Origin: Lichenicola sp965198575
GTDB taxonomy: Bacteria > Pseudomonadota > Alphaproteobacteria > Acetobacterales > Acetobacteraceae
DNA: 64,000 nt
Direction of reading: 5' to 3'
Assembly: GCF_965198575.1 (NCBI RefSeq)
Contig: NZ_OZ240671.1
Location: 1,860,001-1,924,000, forward strand
The notes below the pieces were generated by a model. That model searched no databases. It saw nothing but the letters and a program-made list of their open reading frames with translations, and was not told the origin of the DNA. Positions 8,690 through 16,645 of the stretch are shown piece after piece. The position numbers were made by a program, and so were the translations under genes. Each line of letters starts with the position of its first letter. The first letter of the stretch is position 1.

Positions 8690-9613
8690 ATGAGCGATCG
8701 GCGCATCCTGGTCACGGGGCTATCCGGGTTCGTCGGCCAGCACCTGGCCCGCGCCATGCAGGATGTGCTGCCCGACAGCGAACTGCTCCCGCTGACCTGC
8801 GACGTCACGGATGCTGACGCGGTCCAGGAGGCGGTGGCAACCCTGTCTCCCGATGCGTGCCTGCACCTGGCTGCGATCTCCGCCATTCCGGTCGCCCGCG
8901 CCGCCCCCGACCGGGCCTGGGCAGTCAATCTGCAGGGAACGCTCAATCTCGCCCGCGCGCTGCACGCCGAACGGCCGGATGCGTGGTTCCTGCATGTCTC
9001 CAGCGGTGACGCGTACGGCGCCTCCTTCAAGCTCGAGCGTCCGCTCGACGAGGACGCCCCGCTGGCCCCGATCAACACCTACGGGGCAACCAAGGCGGCG
9101 GCCGACATGGCGATGTCGGCGATGGCGGCCGAGGGCTTCCGGGTGATCCGCCTGCGCCCGTTCAACCATACCGGCCCGGGCCAGGCGCCGGACTTCGCCA
9201 TCCCGGCCTTCGCGCGGCAGATCGCGCTGATCCGGGCCGGGCGGCAGGAGCCGATCCTGCGCACCGGCAGCCTGACCGCGTTTCGCGATTTCCTCGATGT
9301 GCGTGATGTGTGCCGCGCCTACGCGCTCTGCCTGCGCCACGCCAACGGCCTGGCCCCCGGCACGATCCTGAACATCGCGTCGGGCACGGCGCGGCGGATC
9401 GGCGATGTGCTGCAGGGACTGCTGGCGCTGTCGGGGGTCGCCGTCAGCATCGAGACGGATCCGTCCCGCGCCCGCCCGACCGACATCCCGCTCGCCATCG
9501 GCAATGCCGGGCGCCTGCGCGACCGCGTCGGCTGGGACCCGGAAATCACCTGGGAACAGACGTTGCGCGACGTGCTCGACGACTGGACCCTGCGGATCGC
9601 CGAACTCGACTGA
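8690..9613 (+). CDS. rmd: GDP-6-deoxy-D-mannose (4-keto) reductase
   Basis: 307 residues of the same extended SDR class. The Rossmann motif is TGLSGFVGQHL (residues 9-19), the active site contains SSGDAYG and YGATKAAAD (Tyr-x3-Lys), and there is the conserved RPFNHTGPGQ block seen in Rmd proteins. It reduces the Gmd product at C4 to GDP-D-rhamnose. The alternative, a GDP-fucose synthase, is less likely because the RPFNHTGPGQ block and size match Rmd rather than Fcl. Start ATG 8690 lies 13 nt after gmd. The gene converges with xylA, and a hairpin occupies the 36-nt gap. Confidence 0.88.
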   Translation: MSDRRILVTGLSGFVGQHLARAMQDVLPDSELLPLTCDVTDADAVQEAVATLSPDACLHLAAISAIPVARAAPDRAWAVNLQGTLNLARALHAERPDAWFLHVSSGDAYGASFKLERPLDEDAPLAPINTYGATKAAADMAMSAMAAEGFRVIRLRPFNHTGPGQAPDFAIPAFARQIALIRAGRQEPILRTGSLTAFRDFLDVRDVCRAYALCLRHANGLAPGTILNIASGTARRIGDVLQGLLALSGVAVSIETDPSRARPTDIPLAIGNAGRLRDRVGWDPEITWEQTLRDVLDDWTLRIAELD

Positions 9614-9615
9614 AC

Positions 9616-9639
9616 CGGGGTGGCTGTCACGCCACCCCG
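9616..9639. terminator. Hairpin between convergent rmd and xylA
   Basis: Perfect 9-bp inverted repeat: CGGGGTGGC at 9616-9624 and GCCACCCCG at 9631-9639, with a 6-nt loop. It begins 3 nt after the rmd stop and ends 10 nt before the xylA stop. It lacks a T-run on either strand, so it may act as a bidirectional or Rho-assisted terminator or protect mRNA 3' ends. Confidence 0.55.
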
Positions 9640-9649
9640 CCACCAGGCT

Positions 9650-10966
9650 TCAGAAGAAGCGGGAGATCAGGTTCTCCAGGCGCTCCTGGCCACCCGAGCG
9701 CGGCTTCGGCGACAGGTTCTGTGCTTCAGCCTTGTCGGAAATGCTCTCCAGCGTTTCCGATCCGGACAGCATGTCGCGCGCGGCCTCTGCCTCCCAACCG
9801 GCATAGCGCTCCTGCAACGCCGCATCGAGCCGGCCGTCCTCGACGATGCTGGCCGCGATCAGGAAGGCGCGGGCGCAATGGTCCATGCCACCGACATGGG
9901 CATGCACCAGGTCCGCCGGATCGATCGACTGGCGACGGATCTTGGCGTCGAAGTTGCAGCCGCCGAGCCCGAGCCCGCCCGCCTTGATGACGTGGTACAG
10001 CGCCATCGTGGTGTCCTGCAGGTTGCTCGGGAACTGGTCGGTGTCCCAGCCGAGCAGCGGGTCGCCTCGATTGATGTCGAGCGAGCCGAGGATGCCGAAG
10101 CTCGCCGCCATGGCGATCTCATGCTCGAAGCTGTGCCCGGCGAGCAGCGCGTGGTTGCCCTCGAGGTTCAGCTTCACCTCATTCTCGAGGCCGTAGCGCT
10201 TCAGGAAGCCGTACACCGTCGCGGTGTCGAAATCATACTGGTGCGCGGTCGGCTCCTTCGGCTTCGGCTCGATCAGGATCTGCCCGGCAAAGCCGATCTT
10301 GTGCTTGTACTCGACCACCAGCGACAGGAAGCGACCGAGCTGGTCGAGCTCCTGGCCGACGCGGGTGTTCAGCAGCGTCTCGTAGCCCTCGCGACCACCC
10401 CACAGCACGTAGTTGTCGCCGCCGAGCTGCTTGGTGACGTCCATGCAGTGCTTCACCGTGGCGGCGCTGAACGCGAACACGTCCGGATCGGGGTTGGTCG
10501 CCGCACCCGCCATGAAGCGCGGATGGCTGAACAGGTTGGCGGTGCCCCAGAGCAGCCTGGTGTTGAAGGACTGCATCTTGCTCCCGAGATAGTCCGCCAT
10601 CTCGTGGAAGTTGTGCAGCGAGCTGCGCAGGTCGTCGCCGCCTGGTGCGATGTCGCGGTCGTGGAAGCTGTAGAACGGCACGTCGAGCACGCGGAACAGG
10701 TCGAACGCGGCATCCGCCTTGTCGCGCGCCGCCTGCATCTCGTCGGAGCGGTCCATCCAGGGGCGCTGCAGGGTCGGCGCGCCGAACGGGTCGCTGCCGT
10801 TCATCGCCAGGCTGTGCCAGTACGCGACGGCAAACCGGAGGTGGTCGCGCAGCGGCCGGCCGAGCACGACGCGGTCGGCATCGTAGTAGCGATAGGCCAG
10901 CGGCTCGTCGCTGTCCGGCCCGGCATAGCGGACCGTCTCGAAGTTGCTGAAGAGTGTGTCGCTCAT
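9650..10966 (-). CDS. xylA: D-xylose isomerase
   Basis: About 438 residues, the usual length of class II xylose isomerase. It converts D-xylose to D-xylulose in the cytoplasm. The catalytic His102 and Asp105 are in FHDRDIAPGG, the metal and substrate ligands Glu233 and Lys235 in LIEPKPKEPT, Glu269 and His272 in LNLEGNHALL, and Asp297, Asp308 and Asp310 in SLDINRGDPLLGWDTDQFP. All expected ligands checked are present. ATG 10966 is chosen because the MSDTLFSNF start matches the family; the frame stays open further upstream across the lacI 3' region. lacI lies directly upstream on the same strand, 97 nt away, so the two are probably cotranscribed. Xylulokinase (xylB) is not in the window. Confidence 0.95.
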   Translation of the reverse strand: MSDTLFSNFETVRYAGPDSDEPLAYRYYDADRVVLGRPLRDHLRFAVAYWHSLAMNGSDPFGAPTLQRPWMDRSDEMQAARDKADAAFDLFRVLDVPFYSFHDRDIAPGGDDLRSSLHNFHEMADYLGSKMQSFNTRLLWGTANLFSHPRFMAGAATNPDPDVFAFSAATVKHCMDVTKQLGGDNYVLWGGREGYETLLNTRVGQELDQLGRFLSLVVEYKHKIGFAGQILIEPKPKEPTAHQYDFDTATVYGFLKRYGLENEVKLNLEGNHALLAGHSFEHEIAMAASFGILGSLDINRGDPLLGWDTDQFPSNLQDTTMALYHVIKAGGLGLGGCNFDAKIRRQSIDPADLVHAHVGGMDHCARAFLIAASIVEDGRLDAALQERYAGWEAEAARDMLSGSETLESISDKAEAQNLSPKPRSGGQERLENLISRFF

Positions 10967-10983
10967 GATGGCTCTCTCATGCT

Positions 10984-11047
10984 TGGCGGGACGCTGCCCG
11001 TTGCTCTGGCGGGCGTTGCCCGACGCTCTGGCGGGAAACTGTCCGAC
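10984..11047 (-). repeat. Three 22-23-nt direct repeats in the xylA leader
   Basis: The heptamer TGGCGGG (plus-strand reading) occurs at 10984, 11007 and 11029, each followed after 4-5 nt by GCCCG (GTCCG in the third copy), giving three tandem copies of a 22-23-nt unit. Each copy could fold as CGGG/CCCG in the transcript. They fill most of the lacI-xylA gap, immediately upstream of the xylA ribosome site. Confidence 0.6.
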
Positions 11048-11048
11048 A

Positions 11049-11067
11049 ATGATGCGGGGCGCATCAT
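11049..11067. other. Inverted repeat over the lacI stop codon
   Basis: Perfect 8-bp palindrome ATGATGCG-GGG-CGCATCAT. It includes the lacI termination codon and abuts the tandem repeats before xylA. It could be a transcript hairpin that lowers or separates xylA expression from lacI. There is no T-run. It does not match the palindrome upstream of lacI, so it is unlikely to be a second copy of that operator. Confidence 0.45.
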
Positions 11068-12125
11068 GGAACGTTGTCCCGCAGAAAAATCTGCATCCGC
11101 ACCGGCTTCGGGTTGAAGCCCGGAGTCGCACGGGTCACCGAACGCAGGGCGGCGATGGCGTTCTCGACCTCCTGCTCCTGGTCCTGGTGCAGGACCGCGG
11201 TGAAGGTGCCCGACAATAGCGCGTCACGGGCGTGCGCGGTCAGTTCATGCGCCACCACGATCGGGCCGTCGACGTGTGGTGTGCCCTGCGCGGCGGCGTT
11301 CGCTCGCAACGCTGCGATGATGCCGCGATTGCCGGCGCCGGCGCTGTAGAGCCCGACCATGTCGGGGTGCTCGGCAAACATCCGGGCGGCCAGCGGACCA
11401 CTCACCGCGCTGTCGTCCAGGCCTTCCACCACCGGCAGCAGCGAGAGGCCGGGGAACTCGCGGCGCATCACCTGCTCGAACCCCAGGCGACGATCGGCAT
11501 GATCGTTCAGCGTCATCTGGCCGACGATGATGCCGACGCCGCCTCGCCCGCTCCCCGCCTGCCGGGCCTGGGCCATCCGGCCGATCAACGAGGCGGCGAC
11601 GCGACCGGCCGCGCGGTTGTCGATGCCGAGGAACAGGCTGCGACGCGACGGTGACACGTCCGAAACCAGCGTCACGATCGGGATCTCGCGCTCCACCAGG
11701 CGGTCGATCTCATGACGCACCGCCGGCGCATCGACCGCCACCACCGCAACCCCGTCGAACGCCTCCGGATCGACGGTGCCGAGCAGGCTCGCGAGCGAGG
11801 CATCGTCGAATGCGACATAATCCATCACGCGCAACGACACCCGCTGGTCCGCCATGACGCTGGCCGCCCGGGCCACGGTGTCGTGCAGCGTGTTGATGAA
11901 GCTGTTGGTGCCGCGCGCCGGGAGCAGGAACAGGTAGCGCTCGAGCCGCTGTGTCGCGAGACCGGCGGCGAACGCATCACGGCGGAATCCCAGCCGGTCG
12001 ACCGCGGCACGCACGCGAACGATCGTCTCGGGGCGCACACCTTTGCGACCGTTCAGCACCCGGTCGACCGTAGCCAAGCTCACGCCGGCGGAGGCCGCAA
12101 CCTCGAACACGGTGATCTTCTGCAT
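11064..12125 (-). CDS. LacI-family transcriptional regulator of xylose genes
   Basis: About 353 residues. The N-terminal helix-turn-helix is typical of LacI proteins (ITVFEVAASAGVSLATVDRVLNG, residues 4-26), followed by the hinge helix and a periplasmic-binding-protein-like effector domain to the end. It lies between xylA and the divergent xylFGH operon, so xylose or a derivative is the likely effector and repression the likely mode. ATG 12125 has a strong GGGAG ribosome site; a longer frame beginning at 12179 lacks one. A 17-bp palindrome 123 nt upstream is a candidate binding site. The regulon assignment is inferred from position only. Confidence 0.88.
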   Translation of the reverse strand: MQKITVFEVAASAGVSLATVDRVLNGRKGVRPETIVRVRAAVDRLGFRRDAFAAGLATQRLERYLFLLPARGTNSFINTLHDTVARAASVMADQRVSLRVMDYVAFDDASLASLLGTVDPEAFDGVAVVAVDAPAVRHEIDRLVEREIPIVTLVSDVSPSRRSLFLGIDNRAAGRVAASLIGRMAQARQAGSGRGGVGIIVGQMTLNDHADRRLGFEQVMRREFPGLSLLPVVEGLDDSAVSGPLAARMFAEHPDMVGLYSAGAGNRGIIAALRANAAAQGTPHVDGPIVVAHELTAHARDALLSGTFTAVLHQDQEQEVENAIAALRSVTRATPGFNPKPVRMQIFLRDNVP

Positions 12126-12247
12126 GCCGTCTCCCTGGCCGGACGATAAGGTCGAGCTCTGAGGCACGTCAATCAACAATCACCTCACATCGGTGACGAC
12201 CTCGACCAAATGCAGCGGCGGGATGGTTCCCGTTGATCGCCTCAGAA

Positions 12248-12264
12248 ATTGTGCGATGCACAAT
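12248..12264. promoter_or_regulatory. Candidate LacI-family operator palindrome
   Basis: ATTGTGC-GAT-GCACAAT, a perfect 7-bp inverted repeat with a 3-nt centre. It lies in the 392-nt region between the divergent starts of lacI (12125) and xylF (12518), 123 nt from the former and 254 nt from the latter. It is also flanked by two direct copies of GATCGCC. It is the best palindrome I found in this intergenic region. LacI-family operators are usually palindromes of about this size; the odd centre is less typical. The rest of the intergenic region shows a possible TTGACG -35 element at 12310 but no convincing -10. Confidence 0.55.
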
Positions 12265-12517
12265 AGATCGCCGCTCGCCTTCCGTTTGCTGCTTTCCTGG
12301 CAACGCATGTTGACGAGTGTGACGCGAATGCTGCGGTATCGCCTCCGCGGAATCCAGTCTGATGAAAGAGGACCGCGTGCGCTTGCGCTACGTGCCGCAA
12401 TTTGCTTTCGTCCGCTCAACGTCAGCCCGGCCACCCGCGTCGGGTGACCGTTCACGGGAAATGACCGGGCTGCCCTCACCCGGGTTGGCAAGCGCCGGCG
12501 TCAAGGAGGAAAAGTTC

Positions 12518-13594
12518 GTGTCGCATCTCTTCAAGCGGACCGCGGTCGCCGATACCACCGTCTCCCGTCCCGGCCGCCGCCGCCTGGCGCAGCAGCTTAT
12601 GGCTGGTGCCGCATTGTCGCTCGGCCTCGGCGCACTGCTGCCGGTTGCGGCGCATGCCAGCCCCGCACATCCGAAGATCGGCTTCTCGATCGACGACCTG
12701 CGCCTCGAGCGCTGGGGCCACGATCGCGACTACTTCATCGCCGCCGCCAAGAAGCTCGGCGCGACCGTGAACGTGCAGTCCGCCGATGCCAGCGAGAGCC
12801 GGCAGAACGCGCAGATCGAGAACCTGATCTCGCGCGGCATGGACGTGATCGTCATCGTGCCGTTCAACGGCAAGGTGCTCGGCAACGTCATCAACGAGGC
12901 CAAGCAGGCCGGCATCAAGATCATCTCGTACGACCGCCTGATCCTGGACGCGCCGATCGACGCCTACATCTCGTTCGACAACGTGCGTGTCGGCCACATG
13001 CAGGCGCAGGGCGTGGTCAATGCGGCCCCCACCGGCAACTACTACCTGCTCGGCGGCGCGCCCACCGACAACAACGCCAAGCTGCTCCGCCAGGGCCAGA
13101 TGGAAGTCCTGCAGCCGCTCGTCGATGCCAACAAGATCAAGATCGTCGGCTCGCAGTGGGTGAACGAGTGGAGCGCCACCGAGGCGCTGTCGATCAGCGA
13201 GAACGCGCTGACCGCCAACAAGAACAACATCCAGGGCTTCGTCGCCTCGAACGACGCGCTCGCCGGCGGTGCCATCCAGGCGCTGGCGGCCCAGGGCCTT
13301 GCCGGCAAGGTCGCCGTGTCGGGCCAGGATGCCGATCTCGCCGCCGCCCAGCGGATCGAGAAGGGCACGCAGACCATGACGGTGTACAAGCCGCTGAAGT
13401 TGATCGCCAGCACTGCGGCGCAGATGGCCGTCGATCTGGCAAAAGGCAAGACACCGGCCTACACCAGCAAGATGAACAACGGCTCGGCCGACATCAACAC
13501 CATCCTGCTGACGCCGATCGCCCTGACCAAGGCGAATGTCAGCCGCCTGGTGACGGACGGCTACTTCACGCAGGCGCAGATCGACGGCAAGTAG
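12518..13594 (+). CDS. xylF: D-xylose ABC transporter, periplasmic binding protein
   Basis: About 358 residues. GTG 12518 follows a strong AAGGAGG site by 8 nt; the frame is open upstream but without such a site. A basic stretch (RPGRRRLAQQL) precedes a hydrophobic segment ending in VAAHASPAHP, an export signal cleaved around residue 46; the RRRL element is only Tat-like. The mature part is a pentose-binding fold: KIGFSIDDLRLERW at its start, the second-lobe segment VASNDALAGGAIQAL, and SGQDADLAAAQRI, all characteristic of XylF. It delivers xylose to XylH/XylG. First gene of xylFGH, and usually the most expressed. The 43-nt gap to xylG contains a short imperfect hairpin (CGTCAG...CTGACG). Confidence 0.92.
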   Translation: MSHLFKRTAVADTTVSRPGRRRLAQQLMAGAALSLGLGALLPVAAHASPAHPKIGFSIDDLRLERWGHDRDYFIAAAKKLGATVNVQSADASESRQNAQIENLISRGMDVIVIVPFNGKVLGNVINEAKQAGIKIISYDRLILDAPIDAYISFDNVRVGHMQAQGVVNAAPTGNYYLLGGAPTDNNAKLLRQGQMEVLQPLVDANKIKIVGSQWVNEWSATEALSISENALTANKNNIQGFVASNDALAGGAIQALAAQGLAGKVAVSGQDADLAAAQRIEKGTQTMTVYKPLKLIASTAAQMAVDLAKGKTPAYTSKMNNGSADINTILLTPIALTKANVSRLVTDGYFTQAQIDGK

Positions 13595-13637
13595 GCCGTC
13601 AGTGGAGCCGCGCTGACGAGCCTGGAGGGACAATTCG

Positions 13638-15176
13638 GTGTCTGACTACCTGCTCGAAATGCGCGGCATCACCAAGGACTTCTCCGGCGTCATGGCGCTG
13701 GACGGTATCGATCTCAAAGTGCGGCCCGGCGAATGCGTCGGGCTGTGCGGCGAGAACGGCGCCGGCAAGTCGACGATGATGAAGGTGCTGTCCGCGGTCT
13801 ATCCATACGGCACCTGGGGCGGTACGATCCTGTGGGACGGCCATGAGCTGAAATGCGGCTCGGTCCGCGAAAGCGAGGCCGCCGGCATCGTCATCATCCA
13901 CCAGGAATTGATGCTGATCCCGCAGCTTTCGGTTGCGGAGAACATCTTCCTCGGTCGTGAGCCGCGGTCGCTCGGCGGCATGATCGATTTCGACCGCATG
14001 TATGTGGAAGCCGCCAAGTTGCTGGCCGAGCTCCGGATGAGCCACATCAACGTGGTGAAGCCGGTCTCGAACTATGCCGGCGGCGAACAGCAGCTGATCG
14101 AGATCGCCAAGGCACTCAGCAAGAACGCCAGGCTGTTGATCCTGGACGAGCCGACCTCGTCACTCACCAAGTCCGAGGTCTCGATCCTGCTGCGCCTGGT
14201 CAAGGATCTGAAATCGCGCGGCACCGCCTGCGTGTACATCTCGCACAAGCTCGAGGAAATCGAGGAGATCGCGGACTCCGTCACGGTGATCCGCGACGGT
14301 CGCTTCGTCGGCGACGCGCCGATGGACAGCATCAGCACCGGCGACATCATCCGCATGATGGTCGGCCGCGACATGAACAACCTGTTCCCGCGCGAGGCGC
14401 ACCCGATCGGCGAGGTGGTGTTCGAGGCGATCGGCATCACCTGCCTCGATCCGGACAACCGTTTCCGCAAGCGCGTCGACAACGTGTCCTTCACGCTGCG
14501 TGCCGGCGAGATCCTCGGCGTGTCGGGGCTGGTCGGCGCCGGCCGCACCGAGATGGTGAGTGCCATCTTCGGCGCCTATCGCGGCACCCATTCCGGCGAG
14601 GTCCGGATCGACGGCAAGCCGGTCCGGATTCGCAACCCGCAGGATGCGGTCAGGCACGGGCTCTGCATGGTGCCGGAGGATCGCAAGGCGCACGGCATCG
14701 TTCCGATCCTGGGCGTCGGCTACAACATCACCCTGTCGGTGCTGGACCGCTTCACCAGCGGCGGCCTGATCGACGAGGCGCAGGAATTCTCGACGATCGG
14801 CGACGCGATCGGCCGGCTTCGCATCAAGACCGCAAGCCCGCTGCTGCCGATCTCCAGCCTGTCCGGCGGCAACCAACAGAAGGCAGTGATCTCCAAGATG
14901 CTGGAGCCGAAGCCGCGTGTGCTGATCCTGGACGAGCCGACCCGCGGCGTGGATGTCGGCGCCAAGTACGAAATCTACAAGCTGATGTTCGCCCTGGTGC
15001 GCGAGGGCATGTCGATCATCATGGTCTCGTCGGAGCTGCCCGAGGTGATGGGCATCAGCGACCGCGTGCTGGTGATCGGCGAGGGCGAACTGCGCGGCGA
15101 CTTCATCAACGACGACACCTTGACCCAGGAGCGCATCATGACGGCGGCCATCACGCCCCTCGATCGCGCTGCCTGA
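13638..15176 (+). CDS. xylG: D-xylose ABC transporter, dual ATPase subunit
   Basis: 512 residues with two fused ABC ATPase domains, as in all sugar importers of the CUT2 class. The first domain has Walker A GENGAGKST (38-46), the signature region YAGGEQQLIEIAKAL and Walker B LLILDEPTSSL. The second has a degenerate Walker A region (SGLVGAGRTE), the signature LSGGNQQKAVISKML and Walker B VLILDEPTRGVDVGAK. This asymmetry, with the second P-loop changed, is normal for the class. GTG 13638 is preceded by GGAGGG. It energises xylose uptake through XylH. 15 nt separate it from xylH. Confidence 0.95.
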   Translation: MSDYLLEMRGITKDFSGVMALDGIDLKVRPGECVGLCGENGAGKSTMMKVLSAVYPYGTWGGTILWDGHELKCGSVRESEAAGIVIIHQELMLIPQLSVAENIFLGREPRSLGGMIDFDRMYVEAAKLLAELRMSHINVVKPVSNYAGGEQQLIEIAKALSKNARLLILDEPTSSLTKSEVSILLRLVKDLKSRGTACVYISHKLEEIEEIADSVTVIRDGRFVGDAPMDSISTGDIIRMMVGRDMNNLFPREAHPIGEVVFEAIGITCLDPDNRFRKRVDNVSFTLRAGEILGVSGLVGAGRTEMVSAIFGAYRGTHSGEVRIDGKPVRIRNPQDAVRHGLCMVPEDRKAHGIVPILGVGYNITLSVLDRFTSGGLIDEAQEFSTIGDAIGRLRIKTASPLLPISSLSGGNQQKAVISKMLEPKPRVLILDEPTRGVDVGAKYEIYKLMFALVREGMSIIMVSSELPEVMGISDRVLVIGEGELRGDFINDDTLTQERIMTAAITPLDRAA

Positions 15177-15191
15177 GCGGAAGCCGATATC

Positions 15192-16403
15192 ATGACCGAG
15201 ACCACCTCACTGGCGCCGTCCCCAGCCGCAGTCGCCGCTGCCCAGACCGACCGCCGCCGCACACTCAAGCTCGAGCACCTGAAGAGCGCCTTCGCGCGCA
15301 ACAAGATCCTGGCGCTGGTGATCGCGATCGCCATCATCTGGGCGCTGTTCACGCAGCTCACCGACGGCGACTTCATCACCGCCCGCAACCTGTCCAACCT
15401 GCTGCGGCAGATGGCGATCACCGGCATGCTCGCCTCGGGCATGGTGTTCGTCATCATCTCGGGCGAGATCGACCTGTCGGTCGGTTCGCTGCTCGGGCTG
15501 ATGGGCGGCCTCGCGGCGATCTTCGACGTCACCTACCACGTGCCGCTCTACATCAACATTCCGCTGGTCATGGTGCTGGGCGCGGCGGTCGGCGCCTTCA
15601 ACGGATACTGGGTCGCCTATCTGCGGGTGCCGTCATTCATCGTGACGCTGGCCGGATTGTTGGCATTCCGCGGCATCCTGCTGGGCATCACCGGTGGCGT
15701 CACCATCGCCCCGGTCACCAACGCGCTGGTCTCCGTCTCGCAGAGCTACCTGCCGGATATCGCCGGCTACGGGCTCGGCGTGTTGATTTTCGCGGTGCTG
15801 GCAATGACCACGATGCGGTCACGTGCCAAGCGGGCGGAATACGGCCTGACGGTGCCGCCACTTGCCCTCGATCTCGGCAAGCTCGCCGTCGCCGCGGTGG
15901 TGATCGCCGGCTTCTTCGCGATCCTCGACGCCTACCGTGGCGTGCCGCTGCCGGTGCTGATCGTGCTGGTGCTGCTCGGGCTGTTTACCGTGATGGCGCG
16001 CCGCACGGTGTTCGGGCGACGGATCTACGCCGTCGGCGGCAACCTCGAGGCGACGCGGCTTTCCGGCGTCAACGTGCAGATGGTCAAGCTGCTGGTGTTC
16101 GCGCTGATGGGCTCGATGGCCGCCCTGGCCGGCATCGCCACGACAGCCAGGCTCGCGGCCGGTTCGCCGTCTGCCGGATCGCTGCAGGAACTCGACGCGA
16201 TCGCCTCGTGCATCATCGGCGGCACCTCGATGCGCGGCGGCGTCGGCACCGTGTTCGGCGCGCTGATCGGCGCCCTGATCATGGCGACGCTGGATAACGG
16301 CATGTCGATGCTGGGCGTCGACACCTACTGGCAGATGATCGTCAAGGGCGTGATCCTGCTGCTCGCGGTCTGGCTCGACGTGGCGACCAGCGCGCGACGC
16401 TAG
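15192..16403 (+). CDS. xylH: D-xylose ABC transporter, permease
   Basis: 403 residues, a hydrophobic CUT2-class permease with about ten transmembrane helices. The class motif is in NLLRQMAITGMLASGMVFVIISGEIDLSVGSLLGLMGG (only its parts quoted: GEIDLSVGS), and the C-terminal half carries FGRRIYAVGGNLEATRLSGV and IIGGTSMRGGVGTVFGALIGAL. A polar cytoplasmic N-terminus of about 35 residues precedes the first helix. The internal segment around 205-225 (RSRAKRAEYGL) is the extra loop seen in XylH. Last gene of the xylFGH operon, followed by a strong intrinsic terminator. Confidence 0.95.
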   Translation: MTETTSLAPSPAAVAAAQTDRRRTLKLEHLKSAFARNKILALVIAIAIIWALFTQLTDGDFITARNLSNLLRQMAITGMLASGMVFVIISGEIDLSVGSLLGLMGGLAAIFDVTYHVPLYINIPLVMVLGAAVGAFNGYWVAYLRVPSFIVTLAGLLAFRGILLGITGGVTIAPVTNALVSVSQSYLPDIAGYGLGVLIFAVLAMTTMRSRAKRAEYGLTVPPLALDLGKLAVAAVVIAGFFAILDAYRGVPLPVLIVLVLLGLFTVMARRTVFGRRIYAVGGNLEATRLSGVNVQMVKLLVFALMGSMAALAGIATTARLAAGSPSAGSLQELDAIASCIIGGTSMRGGVGTVFGALIGALIMATLDNGMSMLGVDTYWQMIVKGVILLLAVWLDVATSARR

Positions 16404-16432
16404 CTCCTACAGGCCTCGTCCGTACGCCCCGA

Positions 16433-16459
16433 AACGCCCGCCATTCCGGCGGGCGTTTT
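16433..16459 (+). terminator. Intrinsic terminator after xylH
   Basis: Perfect 10-bp stem AACGCCCGCC / GGCGGGCGTT with loop ATTCC, followed by TT within a TTTT run. It lies 30 nt after the xylH stop and ends the xylFGH transcript, so the porin gene downstream needs its own promoter. Confidence 0.9.
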
Positions 16460-16532
16460 GCGTTGCAGCACGACCACCGGGCCGGGTTCCGGACGTCCGG
16501 AAACAAAGTGTGGTTTTTTAACAACGCCAAAC

Positions 16533-16547
16533 TGATCAAAACGATCA
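16533..16547. promoter_or_regulatory. Inverted repeat upstream of the OprB porin
   Basis: TGATC-AAAAC-GATCA, a 5-bp perfect inverted repeat in the 187-nt gap between the xylH terminator and the porin start, about 99 nt before the ATG. The local sequence is distinctly AT-rich for this genome (a TTTTTT run lies just upstream), which fits a promoter region. It does not resemble the palindrome upstream of xylF. Confidence 0.35.
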
Positions 16548-16645
16548 TGGCCTAGCGCGCGGAAAATTGGCTGTTAATCTGCGGTTGCTCGGGCGGTCGA
16601 ATGGCCTGGCCAAACGCTGCGCTACAAAAAAATCGAGGAAAGCCA

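Noticed and set aside
12310..12345. sigma70 promoter for xylF (TTGACG)
   Set aside because: No acceptable -10 hexamer at 16-18 nt spacing, so not called as a promoter.
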